A stretch of 64,000 nucleotides of DNA, from NCBI RefSeq assembly GCF_004328665.1, contig NZ_CP019770.1, positions 682,001-746,000 of the forward strand, given 5' to 3'. Below the pieces are notes generated by a model that worked only from the letters and a program-made list of their open reading frames with translations, was not told the origin of the DNA and did not search any database. A program made the position numbers and the translations under genes. Positions 50,488 through 60,435 of the stretch are shown here, one piece after another; the stretch's first letter is position 1, and each line of letters begins with the position of its first letter. This stretch comes from Pseudoalteromonas sp. DL-6 (GTDB lineage Bacteria > Pseudomonadota > Gammaproteobacteria > Enterobacterales > Alteromonadaceae).

Positions 50488-52449
50488 ATGTTAGCAAAGG
50501 CAACGAAACTGCTATTGGTTGAAGACGATGAAGATGATTATATTTTAACTCGTGACTATTTAGAGCAGCTCAGTTCCCATGTGTTTGACATAGAGTGGAT
50601 AACTTCTCCTGAGCAGGCAGTAGAAGTGTTGAGTAAAAATCAACATGATATTTGCTTGCTTGATTATCGCTTAGGGGCCTCTGATGGCTTAAGTGTGCTA
50701 AAACAAGCGCTTAAAAATGGTTTCTGTGGGCCTATTATTATGCTTACAGGGCAATCTAACGATGCCCTCGATTCAGCTGCGCTTGATGCTGGAGCCGTTG
50801 ATTACTTAGTTAAAAGTGAAATGAGTGGTAGCCGATTTGCCCGCTCTATTCGTTATGCATTAGCACGTCGAGATGTGGAAGATGAGCGAGTGGAGCGTTT
50901 AAAAGCGGAGGCTGAAAACCGCTCAAAAGATCGCTTTTTAGCACATTTAAGCCACGAATTGCGCACACCGCTATCTTCTATTTTAGGCTATACCGAGTTG
51001 TTGATGCTTAGTGACTTTAACAAGCAGGCTGAAAACGAGCTAGGTGTGATTTATCGTAATGGTAAACACTTATTAAGCTTACTAAATGACGTTTTGGACT
51101 TATCTAAAATTGCTGTTGATAAGCTTGAACTCAGTTTGTCAGAGGTTAATCTTGATAGCCTAATGGCCGACGTATTTACGTTAATGCGCGTATCAGCGCT
51201 GGATAAAGGTTTATCACTAAAATTTGAATCACTGGAGCCTTTGCCACTAGTCGTTCGTATCGATGCTACTCGGCTTAGACAAATTCTTATTAACCTGATT
51301 AATAATGCGATTAAATTTACCGAGCAAGGCGAAATTGTGGTTAACGCATGGACTGATATGGTCGCTGAGCGTGAAATGCTATTTTTTAGTATTAAAGACT
51401 CAGGCTTAGGTATTGCTCCAGAAAAACAAGCCCTCATCTTTAAGCCTTTTGAGCAGATAGCCGATGTAGAGTCACGCTCAGTAGGTGGTGCAGGTTTAGG
51501 TTTAGCTATTTGCTCTGAACTGCTTAGTCGTATGCAGGGGGATATTTCATTAGACTCTCATGTTGGTGAAGGCTCAACGTTTACCATTTCCTTATACCCT
51601 GGTGATATCAGACAGGTAGAGCGCAATTTATTAAAACTTGATTTAACCCCCAATATGCAGCAAAAAGTAGCCCCCTGCCAAGTGAGCGGCAAAGTGTTGG
51701 TGGTTGATGATTTACGCGATTTACGCGTGCTAGTTGGTCACTTAATAGGTTCGGCAGGCGCTGAAGTAGATTATGCTGATAATGGTAAGCAAGCACTCGA
51801 CAAAGTAAAAAAACAACTAGCAGACGGGCACACTACCTACGATATTATATTTTTAGATATCCATATGCCGGTAATGGGCGGAAAAGAAGCTGCTATTGAG
51901 CTTAGAAAGCTAGGATTTAAAGGCGCAATCATAGCCTTAACCGCAGCAACTATGAAAGGCATTCATAACGAACTCAATGCGTTAGGGTTTGACGATATGA
52001 TTGCCAAACCTGTGGATTCCCACTTGCTCTATCAATGTTTAGAATTAAGGCTTGGACAAAAAGAACAACCGGTTTCGCCGGTTCAGCCAATACCCAAACC
52101 GAGTAACGACAAAAAGTGCTTTCTATTAGTAGAAGACGATGCCGATGCCGCGCAAATTACCCAGTTATTATTAGAAAGCTTGGATGTAGATACCGATATA
52201 GCAACAAGTGTTAAAGACTGTAAAGCAATGCTTGAACATAACAGTAATTACGATAAAGTATTGCTCGATATGCATTTGCCAGATGGAACTGGTTTAGAGC
52301 TAGCAGGGTTTATTAAACAGCATTACCCTGACATTGAACGCGTCGTTATTAGTGGTATGGAGCCCGATGCTGTGCATATCAGGCAACTAGAAATAGATCA
52401 GGTATTGCTAAAACCAATAAATTTAGCATTACTCAACCAGCTTGTTTAA
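50488..52449 (+). CDS. Hybrid signalling protein REC-HisKA-HATPase-REC-REC
   Basis: 653 residues, no transmembrane segment. REC1 (about 6-125; VEDDEDDYILTRDYL, Asp in ICLLDYRLG), HisKA (FLAHLSHELRTPLSSILGYTEL, His near 155), HATPase (NLINNAIKFT, DSGLGIAP, GAGLGLAICSELL), REC2 (about 403-525; VLVVDDLRDLRVLV, Asp in IIFLDIHMPVMGG), REC3 (about 545-650; LLVEDDADAAQI, Asp in VLLDMHLPDGTG). A soluble relay hub that likely takes phosphate in through REC1 and passes it on. It ends the cluster. Confidence 0.92.
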   Translation: MLAKATKLLLVEDDEDDYILTRDYLEQLSSHVFDIEWITSPEQAVEVLSKNQHDICLLDYRLGASDGLSVLKQALKNGFCGPIIMLTGQSNDALDSAALDAGAVDYLVKSEMSGSRFARSIRYALARRDVEDERVERLKAEAENRSKDRFLAHLSHELRTPLSSILGYTELLMLSDFNKQAENELGVIYRNGKHLLSLLNDVLDLSKIAVDKLELSLSEVNLDSLMADVFTLMRVSALDKGLSLKFESLEPLPLVVRIDATRLRQILINLINNAIKFTEQGEIVVNAWTDMVAEREMLFFSIKDSGLGIAPEKQALIFKPFEQIADVESRSVGGAGLGLAICSELLSRMQGDISLDSHVGEGSTFTISLYPGDIRQVERNLLKLDLTPNMQQKVAPCQVSGKVLVVDDLRDLRVLVGHLIGSAGAEVDYADNGKQALDKVKKQLADGHTTYDIIFLDIHMPVMGGKEAAIELRKLGFKGAIIALTAATMKGIHNELNALGFDDMIAKPVDSHLLYQCLELRLGQKEQPVSPVQPIPKPSNDKKCFLLVEDDADAAQITQLLLESLDVDTDIATSVKDCKAMLEHNSNYDKVLLDMHLPDGTGLELAGFIKQHYPDIERVVISGMEPDAVHIRQLEIDQVLLKPINLALLNQLV

Positions 52450-52457
52450 CACCCCTA

Positions 52458-53468
52458 TTAGCTTGATGTTAAAGGTTTAACCACAGATTGGCGTATTACT
52501 AACTCGGGCTCAAATAACGTTTGAATAGGGTGTACGCTTTTTTGATAAACATGGCTCAGTACCCACTGCGCTGCCACTTTACCCATCTCATCGATAGGAT
52601 AGTTTATAGTGCTCAACGGAGGGTAAACGTGACGGGTAAAAAACACGTTATCGTAGCCGATAATAGAAAGCTGCGAAGGCAGTTGTATACCATGCTCTCT
52701 GGCACTCACCATGGCACCGGTTGCCATTTCGTCATTGGCACATACTAAAGCGGTAAATGCGGGATTATTTTTATAAAGTGTAGCGAAGCCTTCGTAGCCA
52801 CTTTCTTCGACAAAGTCACCTTCAAATAAATTACTTTTATCAAATTCAATGGCGTATTCAGCAAGTGCTTGTTTATGTCCGTTTAAGCGCTCTTGAGCAT
52901 CTTTTTTCCACAGTGGACCGCTAATATAGGCAATGTCTTTATGGCCCGACTCAAGAATGTATTTAGTGGCTAAATAGCCGCCTTTAGTATTATCAAGAAT
53001 AATACAGCGATCGGCGAGCTCTTCAATGTAGCGGTTAAGCAAAACAAACGGAGTTTTGCCTTTACTTAACTTTATTAAGTATTCATCACTAATAGCTTCA
53101 ACATGTAAAATAAGTGCGTCGCAATTGCGGCTAATTAAAAATTCGATGCCTTGTTGCTCTCGCTCTGCGTCACTGTGCCCTGCGGTAATAATAACGTGTT
53201 TACCTTGGTTTCTTAAGGTGTTCTCTATACCGCTCATCATCGGCCCATAAAATGGACCTTTAAGCTCTGAAACTAACAAGCCCGCGCTATTAGAACAATT
53301 AGAAGCCAGTGATTGCGCAATAGAATTAGGACGGTAGCCTAGCTCTTCCATAGCTAAGGTAACCTTTTTTCTGGTTGCATCACTTACATTTGCATTGTTG
53401 TTCATTACTCTTGAAACAGTGGCAAGTGACACCCCTGCAAGCTTTGACACTTCATAAATGGTGGCCAT
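52458..53468 (-). CDS. LacI-family transcriptional repressor of the beta-glucan locus
   Basis: 336 residues. N-terminal LacI HTH and hinge (TIYEVSKLAGVSLATVSRVMNNNANVSDATRKKV and YRPNSIAQSLA), then a periplasmic-binding-protein-like sensor (FVLLNRYIE, ANDEMATGAM, LSIIGYDN). It is last of three minus-strand genes with a transporter and a GH1 enzyme. Two operators of LacI type in the divergent promoter region (56238 and 56297) are its likely sites; the inducer would be a beta-gluco-oligosaccharide or glucose. Confidence 0.92.
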   Translation of the reverse strand: MATIYEVSKLAGVSLATVSRVMNNNANVSDATRKKVTLAMEELGYRPNSIAQSLASNCSNSAGLLVSELKGPFYGPMMSGIENTLRNQGKHVIITAGHSDAEREQQGIEFLISRNCDALILHVEAISDEYLIKLSKGKTPFVLLNRYIEELADRCIILDNTKGGYLATKYILESGHKDIAYISGPLWKKDAQERLNGHKQALAEYAIEFDKSNLFEGDFVEESGYEGFATLYKNNPAFTALVCANDEMATGAMVSAREHGIQLPSQLSIIGYDNVFFTRHVYPPLSTINYPIDEMGKVAAQWVLSHVYQKSVHPIQTLFEPELVIRQSVVKPLTSS

Positions 53469-53479
53469 ACTATTCCTTG

Positions 53480-54808
53480 CTACAAATTGCTTTTTTGTGT
53501 TAAATCGGCAGTGATTTTTTTAATGGTTTTATTATCTAGGCTGTATTTACTCATTATTAAAGCCACAAGTACACTGCCAATCGCAGGGTAGAGTGTGAAT
53601 GAGGTTAAAATACCGTTTTTAGTTGCCTCGCTTAATTCCACATTGGCTTGATATTGATAATAAGCAAGTAACCAACCGGCAATCGCTCCGCCTAATGCAA
53701 GCCCCAATTTAATAAAAAATACGATGCTTGCGTAAACTAAACCGGTGAGTCGACGGCCATTCTGCCAGACTCCGTAATCAATAGCATCAGCCATTTTTGC
53801 CCATAATAAAGGCGTTGCCATTTGAGTGAAAAAACACCATAAAAAATACACTAAAAAAGCCAGTAAAACGTGTTCATTAGGGACAAAAAAAGCAAGGCAG
53901 CTCAATATGGCGGAAATATATTGCAGATAAACATAAGCCGCTTTTTTATCAAAGCGTTTACTTAAAGGTTGTGCGCAAGCGCAGCCTAAAATATTACCAA
54001 TCATACCTAAGGTTACAAATTCGGTGATTAAATCTTCTTTGCCAAGCACATATTTTACATAGTAAATAGCTAATGTCGTGCGCAGCACCATACTTGTCAA
54101 TAATACCAGTGCAGCCATACATAAGATTTTAAACGGCTGATTTTGCCATAAAACGTGGAGTTGTGTTTTTAAAGATAATTTATGCGGCGGATTGATCACC
54201 CGCTCCTTGGTGTAACGAAAACAAATTAGAAATAACACCACACCTAGGCAGCTCATAACCAGCATAGTGAGTTGATAGCCCAATTCGTTATTACCATCGC
54301 CAAACCATTTTACTAAAGGCAAGGTACAGCTAGTAACCAATAAACCTCCCAGCATGCCAAATACAAACCGATATGACTGAATGGAAACGCGTTCGTTAGG
54401 ATTTCGACTTAATACACCGCCAAGTGCCGAATAAGGAATATTAATTGCGGTATAAACCAACATTAGTAGGGTGTAGGTAACGAACGCGTAAATAATTTTG
54501 TTGCCGTCATCAAGCGCAGGAGTAGTAAAGGTGATCACGCTGATAACAGCAAAAGGGATAGCAAGCCAAAGTAGGTAGGGTCGGTAGCTGCCGTATTTAG
54601 TATGAGTGGCATCAGTGAGGGCGCCCATTATTGGATCTGTTACTGCATCAATAACTCTGACTACTAAAAAAAGGGTACCAACAACCGCAGGCGAAATACC
54701 AAATATATCAGTGTAGAAAAAAGTTAAAAACAGCATCACGGTTTGAAAAATAATATTACTGGCCGTGTCACCTAGGCCATAAGCTATTTTTTCTTTTTTA
54801 CTCAGCAT
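53480..54808 (-). CDS. GPH-family sugar:cation symporter (MelB type)
   Basis: About 442 residues with 12 hydrophobic segments. The start LSKKEKIAYGLGDTASNIIF and FLVVRVIDAVTDPIMGALTD are classic glycoside-pentoside-hexuronide symporter motifs, and GVWQNGRRLTGLVYAS occurs in the second half. It would bring beta-glucosides or oligosaccharides into the cell with Na or H. The ATG at 54808 is the likely start. It lies between the LacI gene and the GH1 gene, with gaps of 11 and 15 bases. Confidence 0.9.
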   Translation of the reverse strand: MLSKKEKIAYGLGDTASNIIFQTVMLFLTFFYTDIFGISPAVVGTLFLVVRVIDAVTDPIMGALTDATHTKYGSYRPYLLWLAIPFAVISVITFTTPALDDGNKIIYAFVTYTLLMLVYTAINIPYSALGGVLSRNPNERVSIQSYRFVFGMLGGLLVTSCTLPLVKWFGDGNNELGYQLTMLVMSCLGVVLFLICFRYTKERVINPPHKLSLKTQLHVLWQNQPFKILCMAALVLLTSMVLRTTLAIYYVKYVLGKEDLITEFVTLGMIGNILGCACAQPLSKRFDKKAAYVYLQYISAILSCLAFFVPNEHVLLAFLVYFLWCFFTQMATPLLWAKMADAIDYGVWQNGRRLTGLVYASIVFFIKLGLALGGAIAGWLLAYYQYQANVELSEATKNGILTSFTLYPAIGSVLVALIMSKYSLDNKTIKKITADLTQKSNL

Positions 54809-54823
54809 AAAAGCCACTCGTTA

Positions 54824-56158
54824 TTATTTTTGGCGCTGTTTAAGAAAATCACGATACGCAATTGCGCTTTGTTTTAATGTACGTTGTTGAGTTTGGTAAT
54901 CAACATAGACTAGCCCAAAGCGCTTTTCATAACCATAGGCCCATTCAAAATTATCCATTAAGCTCCATGCAAAGTAGCCTTGCACATTCACGCCTTGCTC
55001 AACTGCATTATGAACGGCATTAATGTGGCTATGGTAGTAATCGATGCGTTGTATGTCATCTATTTTACCGTCTATTAATACATCGGCCATCGCTGCGCCG
55101 TTCTCTGTTATATATACTTTAGGTAAAGTGTAACGATCATTTAATGAAAGTAGTAATTCACACAATCCCTGTGGGTAAACTTCCCAGCCCATATCGGTGG
55201 TGGCAACATTCTTTAGAGGAACTTCGCTAAACCAATGATCTGGCGTATTTTTATAATGAATACGAGTATAGTAATTAACCCCTAAAAAATCGATTTTTTG
55301 ACTAATAATTGCCATATCTTCGTCGCCAATATGGGGTTTTACATCACTGGTAAGCTGATTAATTATCTTAGGGTAGCAGCCCTCTAATATAGCCTTAATA
55401 TACCACTGGTTATGGTAATCATCGGCAAGCTCAGCAGCGCGTTTATCATTTATGGTGAGTGGGTAGGCAGGGCTAAAATTAAGCACTATACCGGCTTCTA
55501 TCGTAGGACAATTTTTACGTATCACCTGCATCGCGAGTCCATGGGCAAGCAGAAGATGGTGCGCTGCTTGGCGTCCTGCTTTTTGACTTTTTATGCCTGG
55601 TGCGTGTACTCCTATCTCATAGCCTAAGTAAGCACTACAAAAAGGTTCGTTTAAGGTCGCATAAGAATCAACTAAGCCCTCTAGTTGCTGAGTGACTATA
55701 TGAGTGTAATGAGCAAATTGGTATGCTGTATCGCGGTTGAGCCAGCCACCACTGTCTTCTAAATGTTGTGGTAAGTCCCAATGATATAAAGTGACATAGG
55801 TTTTAATATTGCGCGCTTTTAGAGCTTGCAGTAGCGATTTGTAAAACGCCATACCTTGAATATTCAAGCTGCCATCTTGGTGTAAAACGCGCGGCCAAGA
55901 AATTGAAAGTCGATAAGCGTCTACAGCTAAATCAGCAATCATTTGTACATCTTGTTGCCAATATTCTATGTGATCACACGCTTGGTTGCCGTTACTATTA
56001 TCAGCAATGGTATTTGGCTTGTTACAAAAAGTATCCCAAATACAAGGAAGACGCGTATCGTAACTTCCCTCTATTTGAAAGGAGGCCGTGGCAACCCCAA
56101 AAATAAAGGGTGATTTTAAAAGGGCTGACGTGCCTGGCAACGAAATGGTTTTAAACAC
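54824..56158 (-). CDS. GH1 beta-glucosidase
   Basis: About 445 residues from the GTG at 56158, the usual GH1 length; the frame stays open to an ATG at 56233, but residues before FIFGVATASFQIEG lack family likeness. Acid/base Glu in ATLNEPF near 165, nucleophile Glu in YITENGAA near 350, and HWDLPQ near 123. No signal peptide, so it is cytoplasmic and splits imported glucosides. The AAGGA site is somewhat far from the GTG, which makes the start uncertain. An operator lies 80 bases upstream. Confidence 0.9.
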   Translation of the reverse strand: MFKTISLPGTSALLKSPFIFGVATASFQIEGSYDTRLPCIWDTFCNKPNTIADNSNGNQACDHIEYWQQDVQMIADLAVDAYRLSISWPRVLHQDGSLNIQGMAFYKSLLQALKARNIKTYVTLYHWDLPQHLEDSGGWLNRDTAYQFAHYTHIVTQQLEGLVDSYATLNEPFCSAYLGYEIGVHAPGIKSQKAGRQAAHHLLLAHGLAMQVIRKNCPTIEAGIVLNFSPAYPLTINDKRAAELADDYHNQWYIKAILEGCYPKIINQLTSDVKPHIGDEDMAIISQKIDFLGVNYYTRIHYKNTPDHWFSEVPLKNVATTDMGWEVYPQGLCELLLSLNDRYTLPKVYITENGAAMADVLIDGKIDDIQRIDYYHSHINAVHNAVEQGVNVQGYFAWSLMDNFEWAYGYEKRFGLVYVDYQTQQRTLKQSAIAYRDFLKQRQK

Positions 56159-56237
56159 AATGAGATACGTCCTTACATTTGCAGTAATAATAAACTTAAA
56201 GTAATTAGCTAAGCAAAAATAATTGCCTAACATTGCG

Positions 56238-56251
56238 TGTAAGCGCTTACA
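56238..56251 (-). promoter_or_regulatory. LacI-type operator of the GH1 operon
   Basis: TGTAAGCGCTTACA, a perfect 14-bp palindrome with the CG centre typical of LacI/GalR-family sites. It lies upstream of the GH1 gene. The same 14-mer recurs 59 bases away, in front of the divergent transporter gene. Confidence 0.88.
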
Positions 56252-56268
56252 ATAATTTTGTAAATAAA

Positions 56269-56296
56269 TTGATAATTTTTATTTGTATGTTATAAA
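56269..56296 (+). promoter_or_regulatory. Promoter of the GluP-type transporter and GH3 operon
   Basis: TTGATA (56269-56274), 16-base spacer, TATAAA (56291-56296). The operator starts at the very next base, so a bound repressor would cover the transcription start. Confidence 0.68.
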
Positions 56297-56310
56297 TGTA
56301 AGCGCTTACA
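56297..56310 (+). promoter_or_regulatory. LacI-type operator of the transporter/GH3 operon
   Basis: TGTAAGCGCTTACA again, here extended to the perfect 20-bp palindrome AAATGTAAGCGCTTACATTT (56294-56313). It overlaps the expected start site just after the -10 box. Repression by the LacI protein at 52458 is inferred. Confidence 0.9.
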
Positions 56311-56406
56311 TTTGGTGTTGCAACTATTATCTGCATTTTAAGTTTTACTAAACGCAATAAAATAGAGGTAACAATCTGATAGTTATAAATAATTAGAGAT
56401 TATACT

Positions 56407-57672
56407 ATGGCACATATCACACAGCCACTATCGGCAACGGAAAACAGCCAAAAACCAGGGTCCACACACACCTTTGCGTTAACATCGCTTACGACCTTGT
56501 TTTTTATGTGGGGTTTTCTTACTTGCTTGAACGATATTTTAATTCCGTATTTAAAGGGGATGTTCTCCCTTAACTACACCCAAGCAATGTTGGTGCAATT
56601 TTGTTTTTTTGGTGCCTACTTTGTTATGTCAATCCCTGCGGGGAAACTGGTCAGTAAAATAGGTTATCAATTTGGTATTGTTGTCGGTTTAGTTGTCGCA
56701 GCAATTGGTTGTGCATTATTTTACCCTGCTGCAGAAGCCCATGTATACGAGCTATTTTTATTAGCTTTGTTTGTTCTTGCTTCAGGGATCACCATTTTAC
56801 AAGTTTCTGCTAACCCATATGTAAGTGTACTAGGGCCTGCAAAAACAGCCTCTTCGCGCTTAACCATGACCCAAGCCTTTAACTCTTTAGGCACAACGGT
56901 TGCGCCTTTATTTGGTAGTTGGTTGATTTTGTCTGAAATTAGCCAAGCAACAGCCGAACAAGTTAAATTTCCTTATTTAATGCTCAGTGCAAGCCTATTA
57001 GCATTGGCGATTATTTTTGCTTTTTTAAAGTTACCTAAACTAGGTAAAGCGATTGACAGTGAAGCTGAAAACCAAGGTGACACTGAGTTTGTTGATTTAG
57101 GCAGCGTATGGAAATATCGTCACCTTATTTTAGGCGCGATTGGTATTTTTGTTTATGTAGGGGCTGAAGTGGCCATAGGCAGCTTTTTAGTCGGCTTTTT
57201 AACCTTAGATCATATTGCAGGCTTACCAGAGCAGCAAGCAGCACATTACATCAGTTATTATTTTGCAGGTGCAATGATAGGGCGCTTTGCTGGCGCCGCG
57301 ATTATGCAAAAATTAAATGCAGCCAAAGTATTAGCTTGTCACGGTATTTTAGCAGGCTTACTTGTGCTAATTGCTATGACGGGTCAAGGGTCACTGGCTA
57401 TGTGGGCTATTTTATTAGTTGGATTATGTAACTCTATTATGTTTCCTACTATTTTTAGTTTAGCACTACAGGGGCTTGGTAAATACACGTCACAGGGTTC
57501 GGGTATTTTGTGTTTAGCGATTGTTGGCGGTGCGATTATTCCGTTATTACAAGGTATGCTGGCTGATAACATAGGTGTGCAATTAGCCCTTATTCTACCC
57601 ATTGGCTGCTATTTATATATTACTTATTTCGCGCTGTTTGGTGCAAAAAAAACAACGTCAACTCCTCTTTGA
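56407..57672 (+). CDS. FucP/GluP-type sugar MFS transporter
   Basis: 421 residues with 12 hydrophobic segments. [28 protein letters not shown] at the start is the FucP/GluP signature, with [13 protein letters not shown] and [17 protein letters not shown] later. Such carriers take up glucose, galactose or fucose; with glucosidase neighbours glucose is likely. It is 16 bases before the GH3 start, so one operon. Confidence 0.92.
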   Translation: MAHITQPLSATENSQKPGSTHTFALTSLTTLFFMWGFLTCLNDILIPYLKGMFSLNYTQAMLVQFCFFGAYFVMSIPAGKLVSKIGYQFGIVVGLVVAAIGCALFYPAAEAHVYELFLLALFVLASGITILQVSANPYVSVLGPAKTASSRLTMTQAFNSLGTTVAPLFGSWLILSEISQATAEQVKFPYLMLSASLLALAIIFAFLKLPKLGKAIDSEAENQGDTEFVDLGSVWKYRHLILGAIGIFVYVGAEVAIGSFLVGFLTLDHIAGLPEQQAAHYISYYFAGAMIGRFAGAAIMQKLNAAKVLACHGILAGLLVLIAMTGQGSLAMWAILLVGLCNSIMFPTIFSLALQGLGKYTSQGSGILCLAIVGGAIIPLLQGMLADNIGVQLALILPIGCYLYITYFALFGAKKTTSTPL

Positions 57673-57688
57673 GTTTTAGGTGAATGCT

Positions 57689-60205
57689 ATGATTATTAAA
57701 CGCACTTTTTCAATTACTGCGCTGATGCTAGCAGCAATAACCAGCAGCGGTTGCTCGCAACCCTCTGATAGTGTCAGTGATACAACAAACCAAAAAGAAA
57801 TTTGGCCAACAATTACAACGGGGATTAAAAGCGATGCTCAAATGGAGCAAAAAATCGCTGATATGCTCAGTACTATGACGCTAGAGCAGAAAATAGCGCA
57901 AATGATCCAACCTGAAATTCGTAACATCACGGTTGAAGATATGCGTAAGTATGGCTTTGGCTCATACTTAAATGGCGGTGGTTCGTTTCCAAACAATAAC
58001 AAGCATGCTACGCCTGAAGATTGGGTTGATTTGGCAGAAAAAATGTACCAAGCATCTATTGATGACTCTCTAGATGGCAGTACCATTCCTACAATGTGGG
58101 GCACCGATGCGGTACATGGACACAACAATGTTATTGGCGCTACTTTATTTCCGCATAATATTGGTTTAGGTGCTGCAAATAATCCTGCACTTATTGAAAA
58201 AATAGCCGCTGCTACCGCGCGAGAAGTGATGGTTACTGGTATTGATTGGGTATTTGCACCTACTGTTGCTGTGGTGCGTGATGACCGTTGGGGTCGCACT
58301 TACGAAGGGTACTCTGAGGACCCTGAAATTGTGAAAGCGTATTCTGCCTCTATTGTTAAAGGGTTACAAGGCGCTGTAAATGGCGACTTTTTGTCGGACA
58401 CGCGAGTAGTGAGTACCGTTAAGCACTTTTTAGGTGATGGTGGTACTGTAAACGGCGACGATCAAGGTAATAACATCGCTTCTGAAGAAGAGTTATTTGC
58501 GCTTCATGCCCAAGGCTATGTAGGTGGTTTGAGTGCCGGTGCGCAAACGGTTATGGCTTCGTTTAACAGTTGGCATGGCGATAAAATTCACGGCAGTAAA
58601 TATTTATTAACCGATGTATTGAAAGAAAAAATGGGCTTTGATGGCTTTGTTGTTGGCGATTGGAATGGTCATGGACAAGTTAAAGGCTGCTCAAATAGCA
58701 ACTGTGCTCAAGCTGCAAACGCAGGTTTAGATGTATACATGGCACCAGATGAGTGGAAACCATTGTTTGGCAATTTAATTAGCCAAGTTAACAGCGGTGA
58801 GATCCCACTAAGCAGAATTAACGACGCGGTAACGCGTATCCTACGCGTTAAAATGCGCGCGGGTTTATTCGATAAACCAAGCCCTGCGAAGCGTCCTCTT
58901 TCTGGTAAAACTGAAATTATTGGTAGTCACGATCACCGTGCTGTGGCCAAACAAGCAGTACGTGAATCTTTAGTGTTACTTAAAAATAAGCAGCAGTTAT
59001 TACCATTATCGCCCAAGGCAAACGTATTAGTAGCAGGAATAGGTGCTGATAATATCGGCATGCAGTCAGGTGGCTGGAGTGTTACGTGGCAAGGTACAGG
59101 CAATACCAACAATGACTTCCCAGGCGGCACTTCAATTTATGCAGGTATTAAAAACACGCTCGAGCAAGCTGGTGGTAGTGTTGCACTGAGTGTTGATGGA
59201 GAGTATAAAACGCGCCCAGATGTAGCCATTGTTGTATTTGGCGAGCAACCTTATGCAGAGGGCAATGGGGATGTTGATAACCTTGAGTACCAGCGCGGTA
59301 ATAAAAGTGATTTAGCCTTACTGCGAAAGTTTAAAGATGCGGGAATTCCAGTTGTATCATTATTTATAAGCGGTCGCCCAATGTGGGTTAATGCTGAGCT
59401 AAATGCCAGTGATGCGTTTGTTGCTATTTGGCTTCCAGGCAGTGAAGGTGATGCAATTAGTGATGTATTGTTTAAAAATGCAGACGGTTCAATTAATCAC
59501 GACTTTAAAGGAAAGTTATCGTTTTCATGGCCGAATAACCCAATCGACAATGAAAACCGCAACGATGAAGGTTACAGCCCATTACTCCCTTATGGTTTTG
59601 GCTTAACCTACGGTGATAGCAATGTACTTAAAGATGACTTGGTAGAGCAAACTCAACAGACTGAACAATTGGACGACTTAGTGTTGTTTGAACGTGCTAT
59701 AAAAGCACCATGGTCGTTGGTATTAAAAAGTGGCGAGCAACAAAAAACGGTGGCAAGTAGCCGTGAGTCATTAGGCGCTGTGAGCATTCAAACATTTGAC
59801 AAAGATGTGCAAGAAGATGCGCGAGCTATCCGTTTTAATGGTCAAGCGCTGGCTGGGGTTAATTTAGCCGCGGCATTCCCATCTGACTTACGCTCATACG
59901 TTGAGAGTAATGGCCAGCTGCAAATGCAAATTAAAGTAGACAAAGCGGCATCAAGCCCGCTGTGGGTTGCTATGGGTTGTGGTGAAAACTGCCAGGGTAA
60001 GTTTGATATTACCGATAACCTTGAGCAATCAGGTCAATGGCAAACATTAAACATCAACTTAAGTTGTTTTGCAGAGCAGGGTGTTGACTTGGCACAAGTA
60101 TTTTCGCCTTGGCAGTTAAGCACGCAAGGTGATTGGCATGTATCTATAGCTAAACTAGCTATTACAACAAATGCTGCCGAGCAAGGTAGTGTTACTTGTA
60201 AGTAG
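57689..60205 (+). CDS. GH3 exo-1,3/1,4-beta-glucanase lipoprotein
   Basis: About 838 residues. Signal peptide with a lipobox-like SSGC at about 19-22 (MIIKRTFSITALMLAAITSSGC), so probably a membrane-attached lipoprotein. GH3 (alpha/beta)8 domain then sandwich domain: ADAVHGHNNV-like TDAVHGHNNVIGATLFPHNIG, KHFLGDGGT and nucleophile Asp in GFVVGDWNGHG near 328. After about 650 a C-terminal carbohydrate-binding-like domain. The layout and size agree with ExoP of Pseudoalteromonas, an exo-beta-glucanase of GH3. It would release glucose from laminarin-type glucans outside or in the periplasm. Confidence 0.93.
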   Translation: MIIKRTFSITALMLAAITSSGCSQPSDSVSDTTNQKEIWPTITTGIKSDAQMEQKIADMLSTMTLEQKIAQMIQPEIRNITVEDMRKYGFGSYLNGGGSFPNNNKHATPEDWVDLAEKMYQASIDDSLDGSTIPTMWGTDAVHGHNNVIGATLFPHNIGLGAANNPALIEKIAAATAREVMVTGIDWVFAPTVAVVRDDRWGRTYEGYSEDPEIVKAYSASIVKGLQGAVNGDFLSDTRVVSTVKHFLGDGGTVNGDDQGNNIASEEELFALHAQGYVGGLSAGAQTVMASFNSWHGDKIHGSKYLLTDVLKEKMGFDGFVVGDWNGHGQVKGCSNSNCAQAANAGLDVYMAPDEWKPLFGNLISQVNSGEIPLSRINDAVTRILRVKMRAGLFDKPSPAKRPLSGKTEIIGSHDHRAVAKQAVRESLVLLKNKQQLLPLSPKANVLVAGIGADNIGMQSGGWSVTWQGTGNTNNDFPGGTSIYAGIKNTLEQAGGSVALSVDGEYKTRPDVAIVVFGEQPYAEGNGDVDNLEYQRGNKSDLALLRKFKDAGIPVVSLFISGRPMWVNAELNASDAFVAIWLPGSEGDAISDVLFKNADGSINHDFKGKLSFSWPNNPIDNENRNDEGYSPLLPYGFGLTYGDSNVLKDDLVEQTQQTEQLDDLVLFERAIKAPWSLVLKSGEQQKTVASSRESLGAVSIQTFDKDVQEDARAIRFNGQALAGVNLAAAFPSDLRSYVESNGQLQMQIKVDKAASSPLWVAMGCGENCQGKFDITDNLEQSGQWQTLNINLSCFAEQGVDLAQVFSPWQLSTQGDWHVSIAKLAITTNAAEQGSVTCK

Positions 60206-60215
60206 TCAATAATCT

Positions 60216-60250
60216 ATTATAAGCAGGTACAGAGAGTACCTGCTTATAAT
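60216..60250 (+). terminator. Terminator after the GH3 gene
   Basis: ATTATAAGCAGGTAC pairs perfectly with GTACCTGCTTATAAT around AGAGA, followed by TTTAAAC. A long stem with a short T run; it closes the glucan operon. Confidence 0.8.
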
Positions 60251-60435
60251 TTTAAACATGTAGTACAAAAACCTGCCAAATTAGTCCCTCCTTACTTTTA
60301 TTCCATTCTATGTGATTGATTATATTCAGCTCAGTAGTTGTCACAAAAATATGATAAAACTGCATTCGCTTTTACGTTAATAATTTGAGAGTATGCCAAA
60401 ATATTAAATGCGTTATGTAATTAACAGGTGAGAGA

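Noticed and set aside
57838..58299. 153-residue frame opposite the GH3 gene
   Set aside because: Antisense shadow inside a conserved catalytic domain.
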